A DNA stretch of 32,076 nt from Azohydromonas aeria (GTDB lineage: Bacteria; Pseudomonadota; Gammaproteobacteria; Burkholderiales; Burkholderiaceae_C), in NCBI RefSeq assembly GCF_009760915.1, contig NZ_VIDQ01000082.1, positions 285-32,360 on the forward strand. Reading direction: 5' to 3'. The notes beneath the pieces are model-generated. The model worked only from the letters and a program-made list of their open reading frames with translations, made no database searches and had not been told where the DNA came from. Shown piece after piece: positions 1-9,558 of the stretch; position 1 is the first letter of the stretch; the number at the start of each line of letters is the position of its first letter. The translations under genes were made by a program, and so were the position numbers.

Positions 1-104
1 GGTATTCAAGTTGTTCGCCAAAGACGGCGACGCAATCAATAACGCTGAAACGACTCTATCGAATTGGCTGTGCTGATCCAGGAATCAGCATGGCAACCAG
101 TCAA
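1..104 (+). other. 23S-5S internal transcribed spacer (partial)
   Basis: This AT-richer stretch directly precedes the 5S rRNA and does not look like the 3' end of 23S rRNA. It is read as the 23S-5S spacer of an rRNA operon whose 16S and 23S genes lie upstream of the window. No tRNA cloverleaf is visible in it. Confidence 0.7.
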
Positions 105-219
105 GCCTGATGACCATAGCGAGGTGGTCCCACCCCTTCCCATCCCGAACAGGACCGTGAAACACCTCAGCGCCGATGATAGTGCGGATTCCCGTGTGAA
201 AGTAGGACATCGTCAGGCT
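105..219 (+). rRNA. rrf: 5S ribosomal RNA
   Basis: The 5' GCCTGATGACC and 3' end GTCAGGC pair to form the terminal helix. Internal landmarks match bacterial 5S rRNA: CACCCCTTCCCATCCCGAAC in loop B/helix III, and GATGATAGTG followed by GTGAAAGTAGGACATCG. Length is about 115 nt, usual for betaproteobacteria. It is the last gene of an rRNA operon and is followed within 12 nt by a strong intrinsic terminator. The exact ends are uncertain by one or two bases. Confidence 0.97.
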
Positions 220-230
220 AATATCCCGGC

Positions 231-264
231 AAACGCCCCGACCAGAATATGGTCGGGGCGTTTT
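231..264 (+). terminator. Intrinsic terminator of the rRNA operon
   Basis: A perfect stem is formed by AAACGCCCCGACC and GGTCGGGGCGTTT around a short A/T-rich loop (AGAATAT), and it ends in TTTT. It sits 12 nt after the 5S gene. Confidence 0.93.
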
Positions 265-351
265 GCTTTGTGCCTCTGCAATGCCTGCGAGGCGGCGCTT
301 GGCGGGCCGGCCAACAAGCTGCGGCGTTGCTGGCCCGGAAACGGCAGCGAC

Positions 352-376
352 AAAAAAACCCCGCTGCGCGGGGTTT
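352..376 (-). terminator. Intrinsic terminator of ppa
   Basis: Read on the minus strand, an AAACCCCGC stem with a three-base loop is followed by a run of seven T. It lies about 65 nt beyond the ppa stop codon. With the rRNA terminator it separates two convergent transcription units. Confidence 0.9.
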
Positions 377-440
377 GGCTGGCGAGGGTGGCTTTCGCTG
401 CAGGCAGTAAATGTTCGCTGCGTGCGGAAGCGATGACGCC

Positions 441-980
441 TTACTTCTGGTGCTTCTGAGCCCAGGTGGCCATGCCGGTACGGATTTCCTCGCGGGCGCC
501 TTCCGGGCCTTCCCAGCCCAGCACCTTGACCCACTTGCCCTTTTCGAGGTCCTTGTAGTGCTCGAAGAAGTGCTGGATCTGCTTCAGGCGCAGCTCGTTG
601 AGGTCTTCCGGCTTTTCCCAGTGGCTGTAGATCGGCAGGATCTTGTTGGTCGGCACGGCCAGCAGCTTGCTGTCGCCACCGGCTTCGTCTTCCATCTTCA
701 GGATGCCGATCGGGCGGCACGCCACGACCACGCCGGGGATCAGCGGATAGGGCGTGATCACCAGCACGTCCACCGGGTCGCCATCGTCAGCCAGCGTCTG
801 CGGCACGTAGCCGTAGTTGCACGGGTAGTGCATGGCCGTGCCCATGAAGCGGTCGACGAACAGCGCGCCGCTTTCCTCGTCCACTTCGTACTTGATCGGA
901 TCCGCGTTCATCGGGATCTCGATGATCACGTTGAACTCATCGGGCGCCTTGGCGCCGGGCGTGACGTTATGCAGGCTCAT
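441..980 (-). CDS. ppa: Soluble inorganic pyrophosphatase (family I)
   Basis: It encodes 179 aa, close to the roughly 176 aa of the Escherichia coli enzyme. It hydrolyses pyrophosphate to two phosphates in the cytoplasm, pulling biosynthetic reactions forward. The family I signature is clear: an early EIP segment, the YEVDEESG region, NYGYVPQT, and the acidic metal-binding loop DDGDPVDVLV, followed by KILPIYSHW near residue 130. The ATG giving MSLHNV was chosen because the longer frame upstream reads through promoter-like sequence and adds residues not expected in the family. The gene converges on the rRNA operon and diverges from hppA, the membrane-bound pyrophosphatase. A -10-like TAGAAT lies about 32 nt upstream of the start. 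Confidence 0.97.
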   Translation of the reverse strand: MSLHNVTPGAKAPDEFNVIIEIPMNADPIKYEVDEESGALFVDRFMGTAMHYPCNYGYVPQTLADDGDPVDVLVITPYPLIPGVVVACRPIGILKMEDEAGGDSKLLAVPTNKILPIYSHWEKPEDLNELRLKQIQHFFEHYKDLEKGKWVKVLGWEGPEGAREEIRTGMATWAQKHQK

Positions 981-1011
981 GGCTTCACTTGCTTGGAGGA
1001 AGAAACCTCGG

Positions 1012-1017
1012 ATTCTA
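1012..1017 (-). promoter_or_regulatory. Candidate -10 box for ppa
   Basis: TAGAAT on the minus strand would place a transcript start near 1005 and a leader of about 25 nt before ppa. No convincing -35 hexamer is seen. The rest of the 981-1198 divergent spacer holds a TAGCAT at 1098-1103 that could serve hppA, and nothing else recognisable. Confidence 0.35.
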
Positions 1018-1198
1018 AGGACGCCGCTTGCCGTGGCCTGACTCGCCGGCGCCACGGCCGCTCCAGAAAAAACCGGCGGCCGCCCATGCCCTTCCCGTAG
1101 CATCGAACACCGCCCGCAGTGGCTGCGCTGCAGGCCCGGACTCCATCAGTGCCGGGTGACCCGGCTCGTGCGACAACGTACCGAAGGGAGCATGCTCG

Positions 1199-3340
<2,142 letters not shown>

Positions 3341-3375
3341 ATGCCATGCCACCGCGGCCGACGGGCCGCGGGTCC

Positions 3376-3409
3376 GGCGCAGGGCGGGGCGATGTTGCCG
3401 CCCTGCGCC
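3376..3409. terminator. Hairpin between convergent hppA and galE
   Basis: A perfect 12-bp stem (GGCGCAGGGCGG / CCGCCCTGCGCC) has a 10-nt loop. It lies between the convergent stops of hppA and galE and could end transcription from both sides. There is no T-run, so termination efficiency is uncertain. Confidence 0.5.
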
Positions 3410-3451
3410 GCAGTTCAGCCGGCGCGCGGCCGCGGCTCGTGAACGGCGGGA

Positions 3452-4492
3452 CTACGCTTCAAACCCTTGCGGATTGCGCAGTTGCCAGCGCCAGCTGTCC
3501 TCGCACATGCGGGGCAGGTCGTGGCGGGTCTTCCAGCCCAGCAGCGCTTCGGCGTGACGCGGGTCGGCATAGCAGGCCGCCACGTCGCCCGGGCGGCGCG
3601 GGGCCACCTGGTAAGGAATGTCGCGCCCGCTGGCAGCCTGGTAGGCGTGCACGACCTCCAGCACGCTGTAGCCCCGGCCCGTGCCGAGATTGACGGTCAG
3701 CGAGCCGGGCACGTCGAACAGCCGCTGCAGCGCCGCCACGTGGCCTTCGGCCAAATCCATGACGTGGATGTAGTCGCGCACGCCGGTGCCGTCCGGCGTG
3801 TCGTAGTCGCCGCCGAAAACCTGCAGGAATGGGCGCCGCCCCACCGCCACCTGGGCCACGTAAGGCATGAGATTGTTGGGCGTTCCGCGCGGGTCCTCGC
3901 CAATATCGCCGCTCTCATGCGCGCCCACCGGGTTGAAATAGCGCAGGCAGGCCGTCTGCCAAGCCGCGTCCGAAGCGCCCAGGTCAGCCAGTATCTGTTC
4001 ACCCATCAGCTTGGTGCGGCCATAAGGGTTGGTCGCTGTCAGCGAAGAATCCTCGGTGATGGGCAATTTCTCGGGCACACCGTAGACCGTGGCGCTGGAG
4101 CTGAACACGAAGCGCCTGCAATGGTGGCGCCGCATGATCTGGCATACGTTGAGCAGGCCGCCGATGTTGTTTGAATAGTATTCCAGCGGCTGCTGCGCGG
4201 ATTCGCCCACCGCCTTGAAGGCGGCAAAATGGATGACCGCATCGGGCTTGTGGCGCTCGAAAGTAGCCTCCAGCGCCAGGGAATCACGAATATCCACGCG
4301 TTCGAACACCACGGGCTGCGATCCCAGCCGCTCCAGGCGCTCCAGCACCCGCGGCGAACTGTTGCTGAAGTTGTCGATGCCCACCACGCGAAAACCAGCG
4401 GCCTGCAGCGCCAGCCAGGTATGCGAAGCGATATAGCCGGCCGCGCCGGTCAGCAAAACGGTGGCGCCGCCGGCGCGAATGGAAGAGGTCAT
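3452..4492 (-). CDS. galE: UDP-glucose 4-epimerase
   Basis: It encodes 346 aa, near the usual ~338, and interconverts UDP-glucose and UDP-galactose using tightly bound NAD in the cytoplasm. The extended SDR features are present: nucleotide-binding loop GAAGYIAS at residues 16-23 (the third Gly of GxxGxxG is Ala), SSSATVYG from residue 131, and the catalytic YxxxK as Tyr157-Lys161. RYFNPVGAH and GTGVRDYIHVMDLAEGH are typical of GalE rather than other epimerases. Its ATG overlaps the stop of the epsL-like gene as ATGA, so translation is probably coupled. As last gene of the exopolysaccharide unit it likely supplies UDP-galactose for the polymer. GC content looks lower than in the surrounding housekeeping genes. 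Confidence 0.95.
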   Translation of the reverse strand: MTSSIRAGGATVLLTGAAGYIASHTWLALQAAGFRVVGIDNFSNSSPRVLERLERLGSQPVVFERVDIRDSLALEATFERHKPDAVIHFAAFKAVGESAQQPLEYYSNNIGGLLNVCQIMRRHHCRRFVFSSSATVYGVPEKLPITEDSSLTATNPYGRTKLMGEQILADLGASDAAWQTACLRYFNPVGAHESGDIGEDPRGTPNNLMPYVAQVAVGRRPFLQVFGGDYDTPDGTGVRDYIHVMDLAEGHVAALQRLFDVPGSLTVNLGTGRGYSVLEVVHAYQAASGRDIPYQVAPRRPGDVAACYADPRHAEALLGWKTRHDLPRMCEDSWRWQLRNPQGFEA

Positions 4493-5694
4493 TTCAGTAG
4501 AGCCTGCACGTAGCAGTTGGCCGTATTGGCCTTGAATGGGAAACTGATGTCACCGCTCTGGCTGCGGGTTTCACGGGCCACGTTGCAGCCCAGGCTCAGG
4601 CTGTTGGTCGCGTTCCAGGTGGCTCCCAGGGCGGCCCGACGTGTCGTATCGGAACCTTGTTCCTCGATGCCTTGAATCGGAACCACCAGTTTGCGGTCGC
4701 TGTAGCGGAAACTGGCGTTGACCGATATCTTGGCGGTGGCTTTCCACAGGCCGTCGAGAATCAAGGAATTCGTGATCCTGGAGCCGGCAGAGGCATTGTC
4801 CGTCCCGTTGGCTTCGACGAAACGCTCGGTATCGTCGGCGTCGCGTACCAGCGTGGTGGTCAACAGCAGCTTGCCCGTGGGTTCCCAGCGCCAGCGCAAC
4901 CGGCCGGTCAGTCCGGAAAAGTCGCGCTGTCCGTTTTCCTTGAAACTGCGCCTCTCATACCCGATTTCACCGTCCAGGGTGCTGGCGCCGCTGGGTTTCC
5001 AGACGCTCGTCAGTTCCAGCGCATTCGAGTCGTACCGGTCTGGAATGCGCGGATACTTGCCGCGCGCCCCCACCCACGCCACGCCCAGTGTCAGCAAGTC
5101 GCTGCGGTGCCAGTTCACCCCGGCGCGCAAAGCATTGCGGCGGTTGTCACGGTTGTTGAAGCTGCTGGCCGAATAGTCGGTATTGCGGGCATTGAAGGCG
5201 CCGAACACCTGGAGATCGTTGCGGACCGTGCCACGCTGCACGGTGGCGGCAAAGGTGTTTTCGCTCTTGATGTTCTTTTCCGTCACCACGTTCAGGAAGG
5301 GCAGGCTGTAGGAAGCCAGCGTTTTCTCCCGGCCCAGCTTGACGGTGCCGGAAATGTTGTTGATGGTTTCCCAGTCCAGTCCCGCTCCCAGCCGGTGGCC
5401 GGTGTAATCAAGCTCGTCGCGCTCGTCGAAACGCTGCTGGCGTACTTCCAGGTTGGTATAGACGCGCTGGCGGCCGATGGGCTGGTCGAAGCCGCCGAGC
5501 AAAGCGGCGGTGGTGTAGGAATCCGACGCGGGGTCGAGTTCCGGCCTCACCCGGAAAATGTTGGAGTCATGGCCCCGTGTCAGGGAGGCGCCCAGGTAAT
5601 ACGGGCTGATTTGCGCCTGGGCGCCGGTGGCGATGGCGGAACAGGCAGCGCAAACGGCTGCGTACAGACATGCGCGGGGCAAGGTATTGATCAA
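4489..5694 (-). CDS. epsL: EpsL-type outer-membrane beta-barrel protein of exopolysaccharide synthesis
   Basis: This protein of about 401 aa starts with a signal peptide (hydrophobic stretch ending ATGAQAQ) and continues as alternating, aromatic- and Arg/Asp-rich strands such as RLRWRWEP and SVNASFRYSDRK, the pattern of an outer-membrane barrel. Features such as the early GHDSNIF motif resemble the EpsL / beta-barrel porin 2 families found in betaproteobacterial exopolysaccharide clusters. Its exact role in export or assembly is not established. There is no ATG at the start: TTG at 5694 is preferred because GGAG lies eight nt upstream, while TTG at 5700 would be too close to it. It follows the phosphoglucosyl transferase by 23 nt and overlaps galE. 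Codon use is noticeably more AT-rich than in the transferase. Confidence 0.8.
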   Translation of the reverse strand: MINTLPRACLYAAVCAACSAIATGAQAQISPYYLGASLTRGHDSNIFRVRPELDPASDSYTTAALLGGFDQPIGRQRVYTNLEVRQQRFDERDELDYTGHRLGAGLDWETINNISGTVKLGREKTLASYSLPFLNVVTEKNIKSENTFAATVQRGTVRNDLQVFGAFNARNTDYSASSFNNRDNRRNALRAGVNWHRSDLLTLGVAWVGARGKYPRIPDRYDSNALELTSVWKPSGASTLDGEIGYERRSFKENGQRDFSGLTGRLRWRWEPTGKLLLTTTLVRDADDTERFVEANGTDNASAGSRITNSLILDGLWKATAKISVNASFRYSDRKLVVPIQGIEEQGSDTTRRAALGATWNATNSLSLGCNVARETRSQSGDISFPFKANTANCYVQALLK

Positions 5695-5717
5695 CAGCAA
5701 TTCTCCAGCAGCGGCTC

Positions 5718-7109
5718 TCAGTAGGCGTTTCGATCAAAAAATACCAGCCGCGCCGTGCGCATCATGATGTGCAGGTCCAATGCCAGCGACCAGTTGCGGA
5801 GGTACTCCAGATCGTATTCCACCCGGGCCTGCATCTTGTGCACCGTGTCGGTCTCGCCACGGTGGCCGTTGACCTGCGCCCAGCCGGTGATGCCGGGCTT
5901 GACCTTGTGGCGCACCATGTACGCCTTGATGAGCTTGCGGTACTCCTCGTTGTGGGCTACCGCGTGCGGGCGCGGCCCGACGATGCTCATGCTGCCCTGC
6001 AGCACGTTGAAGAACTGCGGCAGCTCGTCGAGCGAGGTGCGGCGCAGGAAGGCGCCGAAGCGCGTGATGCGCGGGTCGTGCCGGGTCGCCTGGCGCACCA
6101 CGGCACCGTTGTCCTGGCAGGTCATGGAGCGGAACTTGTAGACCAGGATCTCGCTGCCATCGAGGCCGTTGCGGCGCTGCTTGAAGATGACCGGCCCGGG
6201 TGAGCTGAGCTTGACGCCCACGGCGATGGCCAGCAGCAGCGGCGAGATCAGCACCAGGATCAGCGACGCCATCACCAGGTCGGAGATGCGCTTGACGAGC
6301 TCGTTGGTGCCGGTGAAGGGCGTCTCGCAGATGCCCACCACCGGGATGCCGTTCATGTCCTGCAGCCGGCCCTGGATGATGCTGATGCCGAACACGTCGG
6401 GCACGAAAAAGATGGAGGCCGTGGTGCCCTGCAGCGACTCCAGCAGCTCCACGATGCGCGGCTGCAGCCCCAGCGGCAGCGTGATGTAGACCTCCTTGAT
6501 GCCGTGCGTGCGGATGTAGGGCGCCACGTCCTGCAGCGTGCCCAGCAGCCCGCTGGCGTCCTGGTGCACGCGCGCATCGTGGCGGTCGTCGAAATGGCCG
6601 ACGAAGACGCTGCCCTGGTCGCTGCTCTCGCGCAGGGCGCGCGCCACCTTCACGCCCAGCAGCCCGCTGCCGATGACCACCGCCGGGCGCTGCAGCACCG
6701 CGTGCGCCGCGCGGCGGCGCAGCACGGCGCCGCCGGCGCACACGCCCAGCCACACCAGCACCGGCGTGGCCACGGCCCAGGCCAGCAGCACGCGGCGGTC
6801 GAAGTAGCCCAGGCTGCGCGTGGCGTAGCCGCACAGCACCAGCGCCAGCAGCAGCACGATCCAGCTGTTGAAGATGTCCAGCGCGGCGGCGCCAGGCGGG
6901 TCCTTGAAGCGCTGGCGGCCCGGGAAGGTCAGCGCGAACACCAGGAGTCCCAGCGTCAGCACCGGCCGCTCGATGGGCTGGTCGTACCAGCGCGTGGCGA
7001 ACAGCAGGACCGCGACCGCGATCGTGGGCTCCATGAAGGCGGCCACCAGCGTGGTGATCGACTGCGGGGCGCTGTAGAAGGTGCGTTTGTAACTACGGTG
7101 GGCAATCAT
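5718..7109 (-). CDS. Undecaprenyl-phosphate glucose phosphotransferase (WcaJ/EpsB-like priming enzyme)
   Basis: It encodes 463 aa. The enzyme transfers glucose-1-phosphate (or a related sugar phosphate) from UDP-sugar to undecaprenyl phosphate, starting an exopolysaccharide repeat unit at the inner membrane. The N-terminal third has about four or five hydrophobic segments. A Rossmann-like CoA-binding domain follows, with VVIGSGLLGVKVARAL. The C-terminal bacterial sugar transferase domain carries KFRSM, RRTSLDELPQ, SIVGPRP and PGITGWAQVNG, all hallmarks of the polyisoprenyl-phosphate hexose-1-phosphate transferase family. The ATG at 7109 (MIAHRSYK) was preferred over the GTG at 7154 because the extra residues look like untranslated leader. 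The sugar specificity is an inference from the family. It heads the unit with epsL and galE. Confidence 0.93.
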   Translation of the reverse strand: MIAHRSYKRTFYSAPQSITTLVAAFMEPTIAVAVLLFATRWYDQPIERPVLTLGLLVFALTFPGRQRFKDPPGAAALDIFNSWIVLLLALVLCGYATRSLGYFDRRVLLAWAVATPVLVWLGVCAGGAVLRRRAAHAVLQRPAVVIGSGLLGVKVARALRESSDQGSVFVGHFDDRHDARVHQDASGLLGTLQDVAPYIRTHGIKEVYITLPLGLQPRIVELLESLQGTTASIFFVPDVFGISIIQGRLQDMNGIPVVGICETPFTGTNELVKRISDLVMASLILVLISPLLLAIAVGVKLSSPGPVIFKQRRNGLDGSEILVYKFRSMTCQDNGAVVRQATRHDPRITRFGAFLRRTSLDELPQFFNVLQGSMSIVGPRPHAVAHNEEYRKLIKAYMVRHKVKPGITGWAQVNGHRGETDTVHKMQARVEYDLEYLRNWSLALDLHIMMRTARLVFFDRNAY

Positions 7110-7206
7110 GGGATCGGGGACCTGTGAGGCCGCGGCACGGACGTGCCTGCGCACCAGCGCTCCTTACCCCTGTTGTTGCGAGCCATTCTCGGTCCGGCAT
7201 CCGGCG

Positions 7207-7244
7207 CCTTCGGGCCGGTTCCCCCGGATGGGGGCGCCCGAAGG
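7207..7244. repeat. Nested inverted repeat in the wcaJ-like/ubiJ divergent spacer
   Basis: CCTTCGGGC (7207-7215) and GCCCGAAGG (7236-7244) form the outer stem, and CCCCC/GGGGG (7221-7225/7230-7234) an inner stem. It ends nine bases before the putative -10 box of ubiJ and could be an operator or a transcript hairpin for either divergent gene. It is followed by no T-run. Confidence 0.55.
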
Positions 7245-7252
7245 TGGGTGCC

Positions 7253-7258
7253 TACAAT
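7253..7258 (+). promoter_or_regulatory. -10 box for ubiJ, suggesting a leaderless transcript
   Basis: TACAAT lies seven bases before ATG 7266, and no Shine-Dalgarno sequence precedes that ATG. Transcription would start at or next to the start codon. No clear -35 box is visible. Confidence 0.55.
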
Positions 7259-7265
7259 GCCGCGC

Positions 7266-7787
7266 ATGTTCCAAGCCCTCAACGCCCTGCTGGCTCCGGC
7301 CCTGATGCAGCGGCTGACCCTGCTCTTGAACCACGTGCTCGACGGCGAGCCCGTGGCGCGCCAGCTGTTGCGCCCGCGCGACGGCGCGCTGGTGCAATTC
7401 CACCTGGAGCGCTGGCCGCAGCTGCTGCCGCCGCCGCCCGTGCTGTGCTGGCGCATCACGCCGGCCGGGCTGCTGGAGTGGTGCGAGGCGCCGCCCGCAG
7501 CCGCGCAGCTGCACGTGCGTGTGGACGCTTCCAACCCCGCGCTGCTGGCCGTGCAGGCCCTGGCCGGCTCGCAGCCGGCGCTGCAGCTCGACGGCGACGC
7601 GGCGCTGGCCGCCGACATCAACTGGCTGCTGCAGAACCTGCGCTGGGACATCGCGGCCGACCTGGAGCGGGTGCTGGGCGCCGCGGCGGCGCAGCAGCTC
7701 AGCGCCCTGGGCGCGGCGCTGGCGCGCGGGCTGCGCCAGGCCCTGCTGGGCGGCACGGCGCGCTGGCGCCCCGGTGCGCCCTCATGA
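7266..7787 (+). CDS. ubiJ: Ubiquinone biosynthesis accessory factor UbiJ (SCP2 domain)
   Basis: This protein of about 173 aa has the layout of UbiJ: a hydrophobic N-terminal helix (LNALLAPALMQRLTLLLN), an SCP2-like lipid-binding fold with GDAALAADINWLLQNLRWDIAADLERVLG, and a C-terminal helix. UbiJ binds isoprenoid intermediates and, with UbiK, scaffolds the cytosolic ubiquinone complex. The conserved WD.ADLE region and direct linkage to ubiB support the call. ATG 7266 is chosen because TACAAT at 7253-7258 overlaps the alternative ATG at 7257. Its stop overlaps the ubiB start as ATGA. The usual neighbour ubiE is not adjacent here. Confidence 0.88.
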   Translation: MFQALNALLAPALMQRLTLLLNHVLDGEPVARQLLRPRDGALVQFHLERWPQLLPPPPVLCWRITPAGLLEWCEAPPAAAQLHVRVDASNPALLAVQALAGSQPALQLDGDAALAADINWLLQNLRWDIAADLERVLGAAAAQQLSALGAALARGLRQALLGGTARWRPGAPS

Positions 7788-9358
7788 GGCAGTTCGCGCG
7801 GCTGGTCTTCATCGCCTTCACCGTCCTGCGCTTCGGGCTGGACGACATCGCGCTGTCGCACTTCCGCCAGCGCTGGGTGCGCGTGCTGGCGGCGGTGGTG
7901 ACGCTGGGGCGTCGCTACGACGCCTCGCGCGGCGCGCGGCTGCGCCAGGCGCTGGAGCGGCTGGGGCCGATCTTCGTCAAGTTCGGCCAGGTCATGTCCA
8001 CGCGGCGCGACCTGCTGCCGCTGGACATCGCCGACGAGCTGGCGCGGCTGCAGGACAACGTGCCGCCGTTTCCCGGCGCGCAGGCCGCGGCGCTGGTGGA
8101 GGCCGCCTTCGGCCGCCGCCTGGACGAGGTGTTCTCGCACTTCAGCGCCGAGCCGGTGGCCAGCGCCTCGATCGCGCAGGTGCACTTCGCCACGCTGCGC
8201 GACGGGCGCGAGGTGGCGGTGAAGGTGCTGCGCCCGGGCATGCTGGCCGTGATCGAGGACGACCTGGCGCTGCTGCACCGCTTCGCGCGCTGGGTCGAAC
8301 GCGCCAGCACCGATGCGCGCCGGCTCAAGCCGCGCGAGGTGGTGGCGGAGTTCGACATCTACCTGCACGACGAGCTCGACCTGGTGCGCGAGGCCTCCAA
8401 CGCCGCGCAGCTGCGCCGCAACATGGCGGGGCTCGACCTGGTGATGGTCCCGGAGATGGTGTGGGACCTGTGCGCGCCGGGCGTGATCGTGATGGAGCGC
8501 ATGCGTGGCACGCCCATCAGCCAGGTCGGCAAGCTGCGCGAGGCCGGCGTGGACATCCCGAAGCTCGCGCGCGACGGCGTGACGATCTTCTTCACGCAGG
8601 TGTTCCGCGACGGCTTCTTCCACGCCGACATGCACCCCGGCAACATCCAGGTCAGCCTGGAGCCGGCCACCTTCGGGCGCTACATCGCGCTCGACTTCGG
8701 AATCATGGGCACGCTCACCGAGGTCGACAAGGAATACCTGGCGCAGAACTTCATCGCCTTCTTCCGCCGCGACTACAAGCGCGTGGCCGAGCTGCACCTG
8801 GAGTCGGGCTGGGTGCCGCCGGGCACGCGCATCGACGCCCTGGAGTCGGCCATCCGCGCCGTGTGCGAGCCGCACTTCGACCGCCCGCTCAAGGACATCT
8901 CGCTGGGCCAGGTGCTGCTGCGGCTGTTCCAGACCTCGCGCCGCTTCAACGTCGAGATCCAGCCGCAGCTGGTGCTGCTGCAGAAGACGCTGCTCAACGT
9001 CGAGGGCCTGGGGCGGCAGCTCGACCCGGAGCTGGACCTGTGGGCCACGGCCAAGCCGTTCCTGGAGCGCTGGATGAACGAGCAGATCGGCTGGCGCGCG
9101 CTGGTGGACCGGCTCAAGCACGAGGCGCCGCACTACGCGCGGCTGCTGCCCGAGGTGCCGCGGCTGCTGCACCACGCGCTGCAGCGCACGCCGACCAAGG
9201 CCGACGACTCGCAGACGCTGCTGCTGCATGCCCTCCTGGCCGAGCAGAAGCGCACCAACCGGCTGCTGCAGGGCATCCTGTGGGGCGCGCTGGGCTTCGC
9301 GCTGGGCGTGGGCCTGACGCGGCTGGCCTTCAAGCTGCACATGATGTTGCCGACCTGA
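7784..9358 (+). CDS. ubiB: Ubiquinone biosynthesis regulatory kinase-like protein UbiB
   Basis: It encodes 524 aa, typical for UbiB (E. coli 546 aa). UbiB is an atypical protein-kinase-like ATPase of the ABC1/ADCK family that supports ubiquinone synthesis at the membrane. Visible features are the KxGQ motif (KFGQ at residues 66-69), the Ala-rich nucleotide loop ASASIAQVH near residue 127 in place of a Gly-rich loop, VAVKVLRPG with the kinase lysine, the catalytic-loop motif HADMHPGN, and the metal-binding LDFGIMG. Two hydrophobic segments at the C-terminus (ILWGALGFALGVGL and neighbouring residues) fit membrane anchoring. It overlaps ubiJ by four bases, so the two are probably translationally coupled. 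Confidence 0.96.
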   Translation: MRQFARLVFIAFTVLRFGLDDIALSHFRQRWVRVLAAVVTLGRRYDASRGARLRQALERLGPIFVKFGQVMSTRRDLLPLDIADELARLQDNVPPFPGAQAAALVEAAFGRRLDEVFSHFSAEPVASASIAQVHFATLRDGREVAVKVLRPGMLAVIEDDLALLHRFARWVERASTDARRLKPREVVAEFDIYLHDELDLVREASNAAQLRRNMAGLDLVMVPEMVWDLCAPGVIVMERMRGTPISQVGKLREAGVDIPKLARDGVTIFFTQVFRDGFFHADMHPGNIQVSLEPATFGRYIALDFGIMGTLTEVDKEYLAQNFIAFFRRDYKRVAELHLESGWVPPGTRIDALESAIRAVCEPHFDRPLKDISLGQVLLRLFQTSRRFNVEIQPQLVLLQKTLLNVEGLGRQLDPELDLWATAKPFLERWMNEQIGWRALVDRLKHEAPHYARLLPEVPRLLHHALQRTPTKADDSQTLLLHALLAEQKRTNRLLQGILWGALGFALGVGLTRLAFKLHMMLPT

Positions 9359-9463
9359 AGCGGCGCACCGGGGTGGGGCGCAACGGCGGCGATTTGTGCC
9401 GTTTGTGCATCGCCGTGCCACCGGCGCGCCTTCGGAGGCGGAACCAACCCCCTTTGTTGCGGG

Positions 9464-9469
9464 GATAAT
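9464..9469 (+). promoter_or_regulatory. Candidate -10 box for the symporter gene
   Basis: GATAAT lies 90 nt before the symporter ATG in the 200-bp spacer after ubiB. No convincing -35 hexamer is present and nothing else is recognised in 9359-9558. Confidence 0.35.
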
Positions 9470-9558
9470 GCGCGCGCTGCGGCGGCGGCGCAGTTCGTGC
9501 TTGCCGGCCTCCCATTCCCGACTCCCCGCTCCACCTGGCCCGCAGGCCGCGCACGCCC

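Noticed and set aside
231..440. tRNA or small RNA gene after 5S
   Set aside because: No cloverleaf is found; the region is explained by two terminators and the 3' end of the ppa transcript.
7106..9421. 771-aa open frame antisense to ubiJ-ubiB
   Set aside because: Low-complexity translation with no start signal; real genes on the other strand explain the region.
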